A stretch of DNA of 64,000 bases from Luteolibacter algae (GTDB taxonomy: Bacteria > Verrucomicrobiota > Verrucomicrobiia > Verrucomicrobiales > Akkermansiaceae). A program made the translations under genes and the position numbers. The notes below the pieces were generated by a model. The model was not told the origin of the DNA and did not search any database. It saw only the letters and a list, made by a program, of their open reading frames with translations. Location: assembly GCF_042683045.1 (NCBI RefSeq), contig NZ_JBHUIT010000001.1, positions 124,001 to 188,000 of the forward strand, in the 5' to 3' direction. Positions 25,299 through 34,866 of this stretch are shown one piece after another; position 1 is the first letter of the stretch, and each line of letters starts with the position of its first letter.

Positions 25299-26087
25299 TC
25301 AGAACGCGCTCTGCACCATTCCTCCTTCGGCGCGGATGTTGCTTCCGTTGATCACGGAGGCGCGGGCACTGCTGACGAAGGCGACGATGTCGCCGATTTC
25401 CTGCGGTTTGATCAGCCGCTGGATCAATGAGGTGGGGCGGTTCTCCGCGATGAAGCGAGCCTCAGCTTCTTCGGCAGAGAGGTCGGGGAAGACATCGGCG
25501 ATGAATTTCTTCACTCCTTCGGTGAGGGTGGGGCCGGGCAAGACGCAGTTCACCGTCACTTGGGTGCCTTTGGTGAGTTCGGCAAGCGCACGTGATATGC
25601 CCAATTGCATCGTTTTCGTCGCGCTGTAGTGAGCCATTTCCGGCGCGGCCTTGATGCCGGATTCACTGGAGATGAAGATCACCCGTCCCTCATTGCGGTC
25701 GAGCATGCCTTTCAGGTAGTGCCGCGCCAGGCGCACGCCGCTCATGATGTTCGTTTCGAACAAGCGCTGCCAATCCTCGTCGGTTTCGTCGAAAAATCCG
25801 ACCGCCTCGTAGATACCGAGGTTGTTGACGAGGATGTCGATTTCGGGAAAGGCCGCCAATGTCTGTTCGGCGCCTTCGGCGGTGGCGTTGTCTGCGACAA
25901 GGCCTTCGAGCTTCGCATCGGGCAGCTGCGCACGAATGTCAGCGCAGGCTTCGTCCACCCGTTTCTGGCTGCGTCCATTGATGATGACACGCGCGCCTTC
26001 GGCAGCGAGCGAGCGGGCAATTTCAAGGCCGATTCCAGCGGAGGAGGCGGTGACAAGGGCAGTTTTTTCGTTTAGTTCAAGATTCAT
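25299..26087 (-). CDS. SDR family oxidoreductase
   Basis: A 262-residue classical short-chain dehydrogenase. The cofactor motif is TASSAGIG (13-20) with NGRS at 37-40 suggesting NADP, NNLGI follows at 88-92, and the catalytic set is Ser140/141, Tyr154 and Lys158 (YSATK). The C terminus GSNIRAEGGMVQSAF replaces the usual GxxixvDGG. Substrate unknown. It is divergent from the LysR regulator, which probably controls it. Codon use looks richer in GC than in neighbouring genes. Confidence 0.9.
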   Translation of the reverse strand: MNLELNEKTALVTASSAGIGLEIARSLAAEGARVIINGRSQKRVDEACADIRAQLPDAKLEGLVADNATAEGAEQTLAAFPEIDILVNNLGIYEAVGFFDETDEDWQRLFETNIMSGVRLARHYLKGMLDRNEGRVIFISSESGIKAAPEMAHYSATKTMQLGISRALAELTKGTQVTVNCVLPGPTLTEGVKKFIADVFPDLSAEEAEARFIAENRPTSLIQRLIKPQEIGDIVAFVSSARASVINGSNIRAEGGMVQSAF

Positions 26088-26172
26088 GATTTATCGTAGG
26101 TTGTGGCCGTTGAGTGCCTTCCAAAATGAGCGCTCAATCGGTTGTTGGCTTGACCTTAGGGAAATTTCACGG

Positions 26173-26195
26173 ATCATACAAATGATGCAAATCAT
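26173..26195. promoter_or_regulatory. Candidate LysR operator between SDR and LysR genes
   Basis: ATGAT-GCAA-ATCAT (26182-26195) is an inverted repeat, with a further ATCAT at 26173-26177. The region sits in the 125-base divergent promoter, 18 bases before the LysR start, where auto-regulatory LysR sites usually lie. Confidence 0.4.
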
Positions 26196-26212
26196 ACGGA
26201 CGTATCAGTATT

Positions 26213-27100
26213 ATGATTAATCTCGAGTGGCTACGAAGTTTCAAAACGATCTATGAGCGCGGTAGCATGACCGCAGCGGCGGAACACCTGTTCATCTCGC
26301 AGCCTGGAGTCAGCCTGCATCTGAGCTCTCTGGAGAATCATGTGGGTTACAAACTTTTCGAGCGCCGCCCGCGTCTGCTGGTGCCGACCGAGCACGGGAA
26401 ACAACTCTACAATGCCATCGTCGATCCCATTGCGCGGCTGGAGGAAATCGAAATCAAGAGCCAGCGCAGCGCCTCCACGGTGCGGCCGACGATCAGCCTC
26501 GGGATGTGTTTCGAGACCTTTCAACTGAGTTTGGAAGAAGCCGTGCCGGACTTGCCATTCAACCTCGTTTTGGAGTTCGGTGAATATCGGGAACTCTTGA
26601 AAAAGCTCGAAGACCAAGTGATCGACCTCGTTGTGACGCCTCACAGTCCGGAGCTGCGGGGAATTAACTATGAGAGATTTTCGCAGGAAAAGATCGTTTT
26701 GGTTGCGGGCAAAAATCTTGATGTGAGCGGATTTGATTCCACCGATCCGGTTGCGCTAAGGGACTGGTTGCAGCGGCAAGCCTGGTATGGCATTGCCGGG
26801 GACAACGATCACATGTTGCGTTTCTGGAAGCAGAATTTCAAGAGCTCCCCTGACTTCCGGCCAAACTACATCGTCCCGAACTTTCACTCCATCCTCAGGA
26901 GCTTGTCACGCGCTCCGGGTCTGGCGATTGTGCCGGATTTTCTATGTATGCAAGTTCCCGGGGTCACCGTTCTTTGGGAAGGCTATACCCCACTCGTCAA
27001 TCATCTTCACTTCGCCCGTCACAAGAAGAATCCGCACGAAGCGAACTTGCAGCGAATCATGAAACTTGTCCGGAAGAAGATGCCGCCGCTCATTGACTGA
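26213..27100 (+). CDS. LysR family transcriptional regulator
   Basis: A 295-residue LysR protein. The N-terminal winged helix-turn-helix reads NLEWLRSFKTIYERGSMTAAAEHLFISQPGVSLHLSSLE (about 3-41). The effector domain (about 90-290) includes VIDLVVTPHSPE. It is divergent from the SDR gene, the classic arrangement of a LysR regulator with its target. The inducer is unknown. Confidence 0.93.
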   Translation: MINLEWLRSFKTIYERGSMTAAAEHLFISQPGVSLHLSSLENHVGYKLFERRPRLLVPTEHGKQLYNAIVDPIARLEEIEIKSQRSASTVRPTISLGMCFETFQLSLEEAVPDLPFNLVLEFGEYRELLKKLEDQVIDLVVTPHSPELRGINYERFSQEKIVLVAGKNLDVSGFDSTDPVALRDWLQRQAWYGIAGDNDHMLRFWKQNFKSSPDFRPNYIVPNFHSILRSLSRAPGLAIVPDFLCMQVPGVTVLWEGYTPLVNHLHFARHKKNPHEANLQRIMKLVRKKMPPLID

Positions 27101-27283
27101 AATTGACCCTGTCGGATCAAGGTATGCCCAGCTGGAGATGGTGGGCTGGCCGGTGAAGGATTCGGATTCCATATGCTCGATGATGTTCGCAGTGCGGAGC
27201 ATGAACGGACGGGAGTGAATTTCCAGTGGGCGGAATCAGCCTTTAACATTCAATGTTCTGACGCTTGACGGTTTCCGGAGGTA
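27101..27283. other. Gene-free stretch, possible coding remnant
   Basis: The minus strand keeps an open stretch reading SFTGQPTISSWAYLDPTGSI with no plausible gene start or end, and it runs into the LysR gene. It may be a remnant of a displaced gene. Nothing else is visible apart from the trpS ribosome site at its right end. Confidence 0.3.
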
Positions 27284-27289
27284 GTGGGC

Positions 27290-28267
27290 ATGGTTTTGCC
27301 AATGAGAATTTTGACGGGGCTGCAGCCAAGCGGAAAACTGCATGTGGGAAATTATTTTGGTGCGATGAAGCCTGCCGTGGAGCTGCAGGGTGAAGGAGAT
27401 TCGTTTTATTTCATTGCGGATTATCACTCGATGACATCCGGGCAGGATGCGGAAGCGCTACGGACCAATGTGCGGGAGCTTGCCATCGATTTCCTTGCCT
27501 GTGGACTGGATCCAGAGCGTTCTGTTTTCTTCCGGCAGAGTGCGGTCCCTGAAGTGAATGAACTGGCATGGATTCTTTCTACTGTCTGCCCGATGTCGCT
27601 ATTGGCGAAATGCCATTCATATAAGGATAAAACGGCCCAAGGTATTGCCGCGAATCATGCGCTTTTTGCTTATCCAGTGCTAATGGCGGCAGATATCCTG
27701 ATGTATGATGCGAACAAAGTCCCTGTAGGAAAAGATCAGAAACAGCACCTGGAGGTGACGCGGGATCTGGCTGTCAAGCTCAACGAGGCCTATGGCGAGA
27801 ACACCGTGATCCTGCCTGAGCCTATCATCCGTGAGGAAACCGAGACTGTTCTTGGACTCGATGGCCGGAAGATGAGCAAAAGCTACAATAACACGCTGCC
27901 CATCTTCGGCGATGAAAAGAAATCCAAGAAGCTTGTGATGAAGATTCCTACGGATTCCACGCCGGTGGAAGAGCCGAAGAATACGGAAGGCTCCACGATT
28001 ATCGCACTATACAAGCTTTTCGCGAACGAGACGGATGTGGCCCAGATGATCACGGATCACCAGAGCGGTGGTTTTGGTTACGGCGAATTCAAGAAGCGTC
28101 TGGCAGAGGCATACTGGGACTGCTTTGCGCCGATGAGAGCACGGCGGGAGGAAATTCTTGCCGATCAAGGATACGTCGAGGATGTCTTGAAAAATGGTGC
28201 GGAACGTGCGCGAGAGGAAGCAACCAAAGTTCTGGACCGGGTGAAAAAAGCAGTGGGTCTGATCTGA
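27290..28267 (+). CDS. trpS: Tryptophanyl-tRNA synthetase
   Basis: A 325-residue class I synthetase. The HIGH-type motif is KLHVGN (16-21) in ILTGLQPSGKLHVGNYFG, and KMSKS is at 194-198. GKDQKQHLEVTRD is the family mid-region. It charges tRNA-Trp. I chose the ATG at 27290, eight bases after GGAGG; GTG 27284 is too close to that site and ATG 27302 is too far. Confidence 0.96.
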   Translation: MVLPMRILTGLQPSGKLHVGNYFGAMKPAVELQGEGDSFYFIADYHSMTSGQDAEALRTNVRELAIDFLACGLDPERSVFFRQSAVPEVNELAWILSTVCPMSLLAKCHSYKDKTAQGIAANHALFAYPVLMAADILMYDANKVPVGKDQKQHLEVTRDLAVKLNEAYGENTVILPEPIIREETETVLGLDGRKMSKSYNNTLPIFGDEKKSKKLVMKIPTDSTPVEEPKNTEGSTIIALYKLFANETDVAQMITDHQSGGFGYGEFKKRLAEAYWDCFAPMRARREEILADQGYVEDVLKNGAERAREEATKVLDRVKKAVGLI

Positions 28268-28307
28268 TTTTCTGGAGCTTCCGGCTGGAATTCTTCTAAC
28301 TGGAGCG

Positions 28308-29387
28308 ATGATAAAACATTTCCTGCCTGTTTGCCTCCTTTCTCTGCTTTGTGGGGAGCTGCACGCCGCGCCACAGAGCCTGTATCTCGCTGCCGGCGAG
28401 AAGATATCGGTATATACGATCTCGCCGGAGACAGGAGAGCTGACTCCTTCAGATGGTGTGGATCTGGCCGGTGTCGGGCCGTTTACTTTTTCTGCCGATG
28501 GCTCGAAAATGTATGCCAGTGCCAGCGTCAAGGGCGACAACCGGATCGCCACCCTGGAACGTGCCGGGAACGGGGCTCTTGAAGTTATCGATTCCGCACC
28601 GGTGACAGTGAATGCAGGCTACCTGGATCTGGATAAGACTGGAAATTACCTTGCTGCAAACAGTTATCAGGATGGCACCGTCTCTGTCTGGAAGCTTGAG
28701 GATGGAGTTTTCCGTGGTGAATTGGTTCAGGAGTTGGCGCTGGAACAGCATGCCCACGGAGCGAATTTTAGTCCTGACAACCGCTGGCTGTTGGTCCCCG
28801 CCACCAGCCCCAACAAGGTTTTTGTCCAAGCGTTTGACGAAAATACTGGAGAAATCGTCCCCAATAAGCCTGCGTTCGGTCAGGGGCCAAAGGGCGAAAA
28901 GGAGGCACGCAATCCGCGTCATCTGATCTTTCATCCTGCGAAGAATGACATCGCCTACACAACAAATGAGAAGTATGAGCCAGGTGTATGTGTCTGGAAA
29001 TGGAATGGAACCGATGGCACCCTGACTCCGATACAAAATATCGTGACGATCCCGGAGGAGTTCTCCGCTGCTGGCTCCACCGCGACATTGCGCTTAACCC
29101 CGGATCACCGTTTTCTCTATGTTTCAAACCGCCGCAGAGACGGAAAAAGCAGCATAGCTGCCTTTCGCGTGGATTCAGAGAGCGGCCGTTTGCAGCTGAT
29201 CAGTCACACGCCGTGTGAGAATATGCCACGTTCGTTCTGCATCGATCGCACCGGCAGCTTCATCTATGTCGCCGGACGTGAGGACGGTTTTCTAGGCGTT
29301 TACAAAATCGATCAAAACAGCGGAGCGCTTACAAAGGTGACCCAGTATGAAGTAGGGAAAGGCACCCGCTGGGTCGAGGCTAGGTAA
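28308..29387 (+). CDS. Lactonase family seven-bladed beta-propeller, secreted
   Basis: A 359-residue protein with a signal peptide (to about 20) and repeated propeller blades of the 6-phosphogluconolactonase (Pgl/YbhE) family: ISVYTISPETGELTP, FTFSADGSKMYAS, RFLYVSNRRRDGKSSIAAFRV and FIYVAGREDGFLGVYKID. Export argues against a pentose-phosphate role; secreted relatives in Planctomycetes and Verrucomicrobiota have unknown substrates. Next gene is ThuA, another sugar-linked family. Confidence 0.88.
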   Translation: MIKHFLPVCLLSLLCGELHAAPQSLYLAAGEKISVYTISPETGELTPSDGVDLAGVGPFTFSADGSKMYASASVKGDNRIATLERAGNGALEVIDSAPVTVNAGYLDLDKTGNYLAANSYQDGTVSVWKLEDGVFRGELVQELALEQHAHGANFSPDNRWLLVPATSPNKVFVQAFDENTGEIVPNKPAFGQGPKGEKEARNPRHLIFHPAKNDIAYTTNEKYEPGVCVWKWNGTDGTLTPIQNIVTIPEEFSAAGSTATLRLTPDHRFLYVSNRRRDGKSSIAAFRVDSESGRLQLISHTPCENMPRSFCIDRTGSFIYVAGREDGFLGVYKIDQNSGALTKVTQYEVGKGTRWVEAR

Positions 29388-29445
29388 GTTCGTTGTAAGG
29401 CATTGGGAGGACGGAGGGTATTGATGGGTCGAAATTGTTCCTCCT

Positions 29446-30498
29446 ATGAATTTATCGCCAAGATTCGCTCATTCTGCCCTAGCCGCCGCCCTGCTGTCTC
29501 CTTTGATGGCGGATCCCCTTGAATACAAGGCTGAGCGGGATATCGCGAAGGATAAGCATCTTGTTCTCATCGCGAGCGATCATGAGTATCGCAGTGAGGA
29601 AACATTACCTGCGCTGGCACGAATCCTGGCGAAGCGGCATGGATTCGATTGCACTGTGCTTTTTGGCGTGGACGATGATGGCTTCATCAAAGCCGGCGAG
29701 CCAAACATAAAAGGCCTGGAGGCTCTCGGCTCTGCGGATGCGATGATAATGTTCACCCGCTTCCAGGCATTGCCTGATGAGCAGATGCAGCACATTGATG
29801 ACTACCTGAAGCGCGGTGGACCAGTGATGGGGCTTCGGACATCCACCCATGGTTTCCGCTACGACGGGAAGTCCGGCCCGTATGCGAAATATGATTTTCA
29901 ATCGAAGGTCCAAGGTTATGAAGGCGGCTTCGGCGAGCAAATCCTCGGTCAATCCTGGGTGGGGCATTATGGGAAAAATCATGTCCAGAGGACTCGTATC
30001 AAAGTTCTTCCGGAGAAAGCTTCCCACCCGATCCTCAGAGGAGTGGAGGGAGTGATGCATGTTTATGCCGGGGGATATAATGCCGAGCCGAAATCCGACT
30101 GGGAAGTTCTGACAATGGCGCAACCTCTGACGACCATGGCGGCCGATTCCCAGCCAGATGCCTCCAATCCGCCGATGGCCAGTGAATGGACACGGGAATA
30201 CCGTGCGGAAAATGGTAATAAGGGCAGGGTTTTTACCTCGCTATACGGGGCTTCCGAAGATCTCACGGATGCCGGTTACCGGCGGATGCTGATAAATGCA
30301 ACTTATTGGTTATGTGGGCTTGAGGATCAGATTAATGCGAACTCCTCCGTGGATTTTGTTGGCCCTTACCGTCCGAACACATTCGCCACCGGGAAATACG
30401 CGGTGGGCATCAAGCCTTCCGATTATGCGGGCTTTGAAAGCCAGATCCCCGCAAATGATCATTTGGCGCAGCCTATGCCAAAGAAGAACAAAAAGTAA
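29446..30498 (+). CDS. ThuA domain protein, secreted
   Basis: A 350-residue exported protein with a ThuA-like (class I glutamine amidotransferase-fold) domain: KHLVLIASDHEYRSEETLPAL, GGPVMGLRTSTHGFRYD, and a final NATYWLCGLEDQI. The family was named for trehalose utilisation, and catalytic activity is unproven. It ends with the Lys-rich MPKKNKK, like the sulfatases of this window. It follows the lactonase-like gene by 58 bases. Confidence 0.9.
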   Translation: MNLSPRFAHSALAAALLSPLMADPLEYKAERDIAKDKHLVLIASDHEYRSEETLPALARILAKRHGFDCTVLFGVDDDGFIKAGEPNIKGLEALGSADAMIMFTRFQALPDEQMQHIDDYLKRGGPVMGLRTSTHGFRYDGKSGPYAKYDFQSKVQGYEGGFGEQILGQSWVGHYGKNHVQRTRIKVLPEKASHPILRGVEGVMHVYAGGYNAEPKSDWEVLTMAQPLTTMAADSQPDASNPPMASEWTREYRAENGNKGRVFTSLYGASEDLTDAGYRRMLINATYWLCGLEDQINANSSVDFVGPYRPNTFATGKYAVGIKPSDYAGFESQIPANDHLAQPMPKKNKK

Positions 30499-30545
30499 CC
30501 CGGCTTACGTTTTGCAAGTGAAAGCGTTTCGCTTAGAGTTCCGCT

Positions 30546-31079
30546 ATGAAACGAGTGTTGTGCATTCTTGAAAACGGCTTTGAGGAAATTGAAATGGTCA
30601 CCCCGGTCGATCTTCTCCGTAGAGCCGGAGTCGAGGTTGTCCTGGCTGGTGTTTCAGGTATGGAGCTGACTGGCCGCTCGGGTATCACCGTAAAGGCGGA
30701 CTCGCTATTTTCCGAGGTGGCCGGGGAGCGGTTTGATGCCCTTTTTTTACCGGGTGGACCCGCTGTGATGGAGCTACGGAAGCAGGAGGATGTGGTTGCT
30801 CTGATACGTGCGTTTCATGAGAGTGGGCTTTTGATCGCCGCGATTTGCGCTGCGCCTCTGCTTCTAAAGGATGCGGGCCTTGTGGATGGCAAACGGATTA
30901 CGGCCCATTTCAGCACCGAGGACGAGCTGCCGGGCAATACCGGAGAACGGCTGATTTATGATGGAGAGTTCCTCACCTCCAGAGGAGCCGGCACCGCACT
31001 GGATTTCGGATTCGAGTTTGTGCGTATTCTGGTGGGGAAGGAAGCTGCGGACAGCGTTTCCGAAGCGGTGATGACCTAA
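30546..31079 (+). CDS. DJ-1/PfpI family protein
   Basis: A 177-residue DJ-1 family protein. The nucleophile Cys101 is in AAICAAP, and Glu14/15 (NGFEEIE) is the partner that lowers its pKa. LTGRSGITVKAD and FLPGGPA also match. Members act in the cytoplasm as glyoxalase III/deglycase or redox-sensing chaperones; which applies here is not decided by sequence. Confidence 0.92.
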   Translation: MKRVLCILENGFEEIEMVTPVDLLRRAGVEVVLAGVSGMELTGRSGITVKADSLFSEVAGERFDALFLPGGPAVMELRKQEDVVALIRAFHESGLLIAAICAAPLLLKDAGLVDGKRITAHFSTEDELPGNTGERLIYDGEFLTSRGAGTALDFGFEFVRILVGKEAADSVSEAVMT

Positions 31080-31142
31080 TATTCAATCTGCTGTTTCGAT
31101 TATGATGGTAGTGCATGGGGATATGGTTTTGCTTCAGTTCAG

Positions 31143-32129
31143 ATGAGTCCCGACGCGCGACAGGATTTCGCTTTGGCGTTTTTGAGTATCCTTTTTGAGG
31201 GGGCTCCTTTCATTCTGCTGGGCACGTTGATCAGTGGCTTTATTGACATTTATCTGCCATCGGGAGCGATGGATCGGTTTCTGCCCAAAAACAAAACGCT
31301 GGCGGTCATGGTCGCGGGGCTGCTGGGTGCTATTTTCCCGGTTTGCGAATGCGCGGTGGTGCCGGTGATTCGCAGATTGGTTGGCAAAGGTCTGCCGATG
31401 AGCTGTGCGCTGACTTACATGCTTGCTGCGCCAATCGTGAACCCCATCACGGCACTCAGCACTTGGAAAGCTTTCCAAGGGCAATCGCCGTGGATGATGA
31501 CAGGAGGGCGGATGCTTCTCGGCTACTTTGTCGCGGTGGCAGTGGGACTATTGGTTGCCAAAGTGTCATTGAGAAGAGTGCTGAAAAAAAGTTTGGTGGA
31601 AAAGATTGAGAATGAGTCACCTGTCGAAGTCCATGATCACAGTTCCTGCTGTGGCAGTCACGGGCATGATCATGAGCATCCACACCATCACCACTCTGAA
31701 AAGGAACCGGATGACCGGCGTCTAATTGCCGCGATGCGCTCAGCGATGAAGGACTTTGTGGATGTGGGTGTTTATTTTACAATCGGGGTCGCGATTACCG
31801 CACTTTTCAATACTGGTATCGCCCCGGGAGCAGAATGGCTCGATGGGCTGGCGGGGAATCCTATCGCCGCACCCGCCGCGCTAATGGCACTGGCATTCAT
31901 TCTCAGTCTCTGTAGTACATCCGATGCATTCATTGCGGCGACTCTGGCAAAATTCACTTGGGGGGCTAAGCTCGCTTTCCTGGTATTCGGGCCGATGCTG
32001 GATGTGAAACTGTTGTTTTTGTATCAGACAGTGATGCGTAGAAAGTTCATTGCCGTTCTCGGGCTCGGCCTGTTCCTAACCATTTGGCTAGCCGCGATTG
32101 CCATTCAACAGTGGGTCGTTAAAATCTGA
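31143..32129 (+). CDS. Permease (DUF318/ArsP type) with His-rich loop
   Basis: A 328-residue membrane protein with about eight helices. FPVCECAVVPVIRRL (66-80) and APIVNPITA are diagnostic of the DUF318/ArsP permease family. A central cytoplasmic or periplasmic loop (164-184) holds HDHSSCCGSHGHDHEHPHHHH, a likely metal-binding stretch. Some relatives export organoarsenicals; others pair with TIGR03943 proteins, as here. The next gene starts in the stop codon (TGATG, one base shared). Confidence 0.92.
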   Translation: MSPDARQDFALAFLSILFEGAPFILLGTLISGFIDIYLPSGAMDRFLPKNKTLAVMVAGLLGAIFPVCECAVVPVIRRLVGKGLPMSCALTYMLAAPIVNPITALSTWKAFQGQSPWMMTGGRMLLGYFVAVAVGLLVAKVSLRRVLKKSLVEKIENESPVEVHDHSSCCGSHGHDHEHPHHHHSEKEPDDRRLIAAMRSAMKDFVDVGVYFTIGVAITALFNTGIAPGAEWLDGLAGNPIAAPAALMALAFILSLCSTSDAFIAATLAKFTWGAKLAFLVFGPMLDVKLLFLYQTVMRRKFIAVLGLGLFLTIWLAAIAIQQWVVKI

Positions 32130-32944
32130 TGAAACCGGAGATTCGCAGAATTTTGTTCTCACTTGCGGTGCTGCTTTGGGCGGGCTGCCTTTTGTATTTC
32201 TACGGCTCAGGGCGGATCGTGAAATACCTTGCTCCGGATTTCAGGCCTATCGCTTTGGCCGGAGGATTGGGACTGGCGGTGATGGGTCTGTTCAACCTAC
32301 TGACAGCTTTCCGTGAAGCCGATTGCGGACATGATCATGGTTCCGACGGACATGATCACGAAGGGGGCGATATGAACCCGTGGACGACATTTTTGATCAT
32401 GGTTGTGCCGATTGCCTGCTCTATCGCGTGGACGAAGGATGGATTTTCGGAATCAACCTTGGCGAGAAAAGGATTATATGAGGATGCCGCCCCTGAGAGC
32501 ACGGTTTTTCTAGGATCGGTTTTGCCACCGCTTACGATGGAGGAAATCGAAAAAAGCCATAGAAAGACTTCCGATGGCTTTTATGAATTCAGCCTCATGG
32601 AGCTTTTTTTCGCCACGGGGGACAGGGAACTCCAAGGGTTGCTGGAAGGCTTGAAGGTCGAAACGGAGGGACGAATTGTGGAAGAAAAATCCCGGAATGA
32701 GAGCGGAACCCGTATGCGTCTCTATCGTATGTTCATGACGTGCTGCGTGGCAGATTCCCGAGCGATCCCGATCGTGCTGGAGTTTGGCAAAGAGCCCCCT
32801 TTGTTACCTCAGAACGGCTGGGTTCGCGTTGCGGGCACGATGACATTCCCCGAGGAAAACGGAACTCTCCAAGCAGTGCTTGAGGTGGAGCGGGCCACTG
32901 CTGGTGAAGTTCCCGCAGAGGAAAAATTCCTGATCGGACGTTAA
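32129..32944 (+). CDS. TIGR03943 family permease subunit with His-rich linker
   Basis: A 271-residue protein with two N-terminal helices (about 8-30 and 42-60), a His/Asp linker CGHDHGSDGHDHE (66-78), a third helix (84-100) and a large extracytoplasmic domain with MTCCVADSRAIPIVLEFG and NGWVRVAGTM. This is the partner family of DUF318 permeases. One-base overlap with the permease gene implies coupled translation and a two-subunit complex. Confidence 0.9.
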   Translation: MKPEIRRILFSLAVLLWAGCLLYFYGSGRIVKYLAPDFRPIALAGGLGLAVMGLFNLLTAFREADCGHDHGSDGHDHEGGDMNPWTTFLIMVVPIACSIAWTKDGFSESTLARKGLYEDAAPESTVFLGSVLPPLTMEEIEKSHRKTSDGFYEFSLMELFFATGDRELQGLLEGLKVETEGRIVEEKSRNESGTRMRLYRMFMTCCVADSRAIPIVLEFGKEPPLLPQNGWVRVAGTMTFPEENGTLQAVLEVERATAGEVPAEEKFLIGR

Positions 32945-32976
32945 GCCTGTAGCTGATGGTCTCCGTTCCGGACTGA

Positions 32977-34860
32977 CTATTCGTTATCCAAGAGCGAGAT
33001 CGAAAGCTTTAGAAAGAGCTCCGGAGCAAGGGTAAAAAGAGACGATTCTCCACTGAGTCTGCCATACACATTGCGGGATTTCGGATCCACCGCCAATGAT
33101 AGGGTCTGGGATTTTTCCCCCGTGGGATCGCCAAATTCATCCACCGTGTTTTCAGTGAGAACAAAGGTGAGCAAGGGACTATCCAAAGCCTGCAACGCAT
33201 CTTCGTCGTTCGGCCCAAGCCATTGGCTGACTTCGATATTTTCCAATAGCCCGAGTAGGAAATTGGCGCGTGCGGGATCCAGATTGGAAGTGACCTCCTG
33301 TCCGCTTTGATAGGCTTTCCAAGTTTCTCCCAGGAAATCATATCTGAGCTTGAGGGGAGGCTGCCCGTCCGCATCCCGGATCAGTGTTTTGAGGTCCACG
33401 CGATTGACGGACCATAGGCGGGCATGCCGCCACTCGTGGGGCCGCACTGCGATTTTTTCCAGGAAAGAATTCTCCAATCGCATGATTGTCGCGCTGTCTT
33501 TGCGCTTGGCGAAGAGGTTGCCTCGGGTATCGAGACCGAAGGCGATACCGAGAGTTTGATTGTTTTCCGCAAGAAAGGTGAGTGAGAGAATTGGCTTGTC
33601 CAGGCCCCATGGAGAAAGGTCTTCCGGCGCGGCATCGGTCTCGAAGGCAACGGCGCGTGTATCTGTGATGGCCTTTAGCAACTCGTAAAGCCGTTGCTCG
33701 TTGGCCGGCTCCTCTCTGCCGGCGATCGTTGCCATCCACGGAGAGGGAGGCTGGCGGGAGATAAGTATGAGCGGCGAGGTGGATGGCTCAATCGCGATGC
33801 CACGTATTGAGGCGATGTTCAGGTTGCTCAATGTGGGGTCCCTTAGATCATTCACCGTCAGAGGAAGATCCGAAATGGAGATCAGATTTTGCTCTACCTT
33901 CAATGGGAGGGTGAAAAGCGTCCCGGGTCTATCGCTTATGATCGCTTGGGTTTCCCGGGAATCACTGGAATCCGGTGGAAAAATCTCAAGCACGGTTTCT
34001 TTTTCCGCGCCGAACGGAAGCAAGGCGATCTGGCTGTTTTCCATCGCTGTGTCGCTGGAAGGCAAAGTGACGTCCGAGCGATCGCTCAACTTCGTTGCCT
34101 GAAGCTCGAAAAGTCCTTCGAGTAATTTTTTCACCGCCGCCGGATTTGTAGGTAGCTCCAGTGGCTTGACGATTCGCCAAGGGGATTGCGCCGTTTCGCG
34201 TCCGAGCGTGAGTTCGCCCTGACTGGTCCGGATTCTGATCTTCTGCAGAGCAAGGGGATTGAAGTAAAATGGGCGATGATCGCGGAGAAACTTAAAGCCA
34301 TCCTTGAAGAGAGGAAGAATATCCCCGGTAGCTGCGTAGACGTGGGTTTTTCTACCACTTTCCAGAGGTAGAAGGTAGGTGGTGGGGATTGGTTGTGGAT
34401 TCTCGCCCTCGGGTAAGTTCAGCCAGGGCGTGCGGCGACCTAGGCGGAAGAAGGCCAGGGATTCACCGTCTTCATTCTCAAGCCGAACCTGACTATTGCC
34501 AGTATCCAGGCCTATCAACGAGGGATCCAGGTCATCACGGGGAGCACGGTCTTCTACCGATGTGGTATTGGCAAATGTCAGTATGGCCAATGCCGCGCGT
34601 GCGTCCATGCGATCGGTCCAGGGACTGGTTGCTTCCCAGCCTGTCTCGCTTTTGACAAAGCGAGCGGTCTGCTGCCCGGTGGTGATAATTATCCTGGCCA
34701 CTTTTTCCGGCTGGAAATCCGGATAAATTTTCTCACCGATATCCGTCGGCGGAGTGCCTAGGATCCGCTCCAAGCTCCCTTCCTTCAATTGCCACGTGGC
34801 AAAACCGCCGAGAACTGTGGCGATGATCAGAAGGAGCAGTGTGAAAAACAGCGAGCGCAT
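32977..34860 (-). CDS. DUF4340 domain protein
   Basis: A 627-residue protein with one N-terminal membrane anchor (LFFTLLLLIIATVLGGFATW) and a long periplasmic part with repeated beta modules (VARIIITTGQQTARFVKSETGWEATSPW; IRIRTSQGELTLGRE). DUF4340 proteins regularly follow GldF and GldG genes and are thought to belong to that ABC system. The start lies six bases after GldG. Function unproven. Confidence 0.88.
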   Translation of the reverse strand: MRSLFFTLLLLIIATVLGGFATWQLKEGSLERILGTPPTDIGEKIYPDFQPEKVARIIITTGQQTARFVKSETGWEATSPWTDRMDARAALAILTFANTTSVEDRAPRDDLDPSLIGLDTGNSQVRLENEDGESLAFFRLGRRTPWLNLPEGENPQPIPTTYLLPLESGRKTHVYAATGDILPLFKDGFKFLRDHRPFYFNPLALQKIRIRTSQGELTLGRETAQSPWRIVKPLELPTNPAAVKKLLEGLFELQATKLSDRSDVTLPSSDTAMENSQIALLPFGAEKETVLEIFPPDSSDSRETQAIISDRPGTLFTLPLKVEQNLISISDLPLTVNDLRDPTLSNLNIASIRGIAIEPSTSPLILISRQPPSPWMATIAGREEPANEQRLYELLKAITDTRAVAFETDAAPEDLSPWGLDKPILSLTFLAENNQTLGIAFGLDTRGNLFAKRKDSATIMRLENSFLEKIAVRPHEWRHARLWSVNRVDLKTLIRDADGQPPLKLRYDFLGETWKAYQSGQEVTSNLDPARANFLLGLLENIEVSQWLGPNDEDALQALDSPLLTFVLTENTVDEFGDPTGEKSQTLSLAVDPKSRNVYGRLSGESSLFTLAPELFLKLSISLLDNE

Positions 34861-34866
34861 CGTGAA

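Noticed and set aside
31632..31700. Repetitive CAT/CAC codons looking like a simple repeat
   Set aside because: They encode the His-rich loop of the permease in frame, so it is coding sequence and not an independent repeat.
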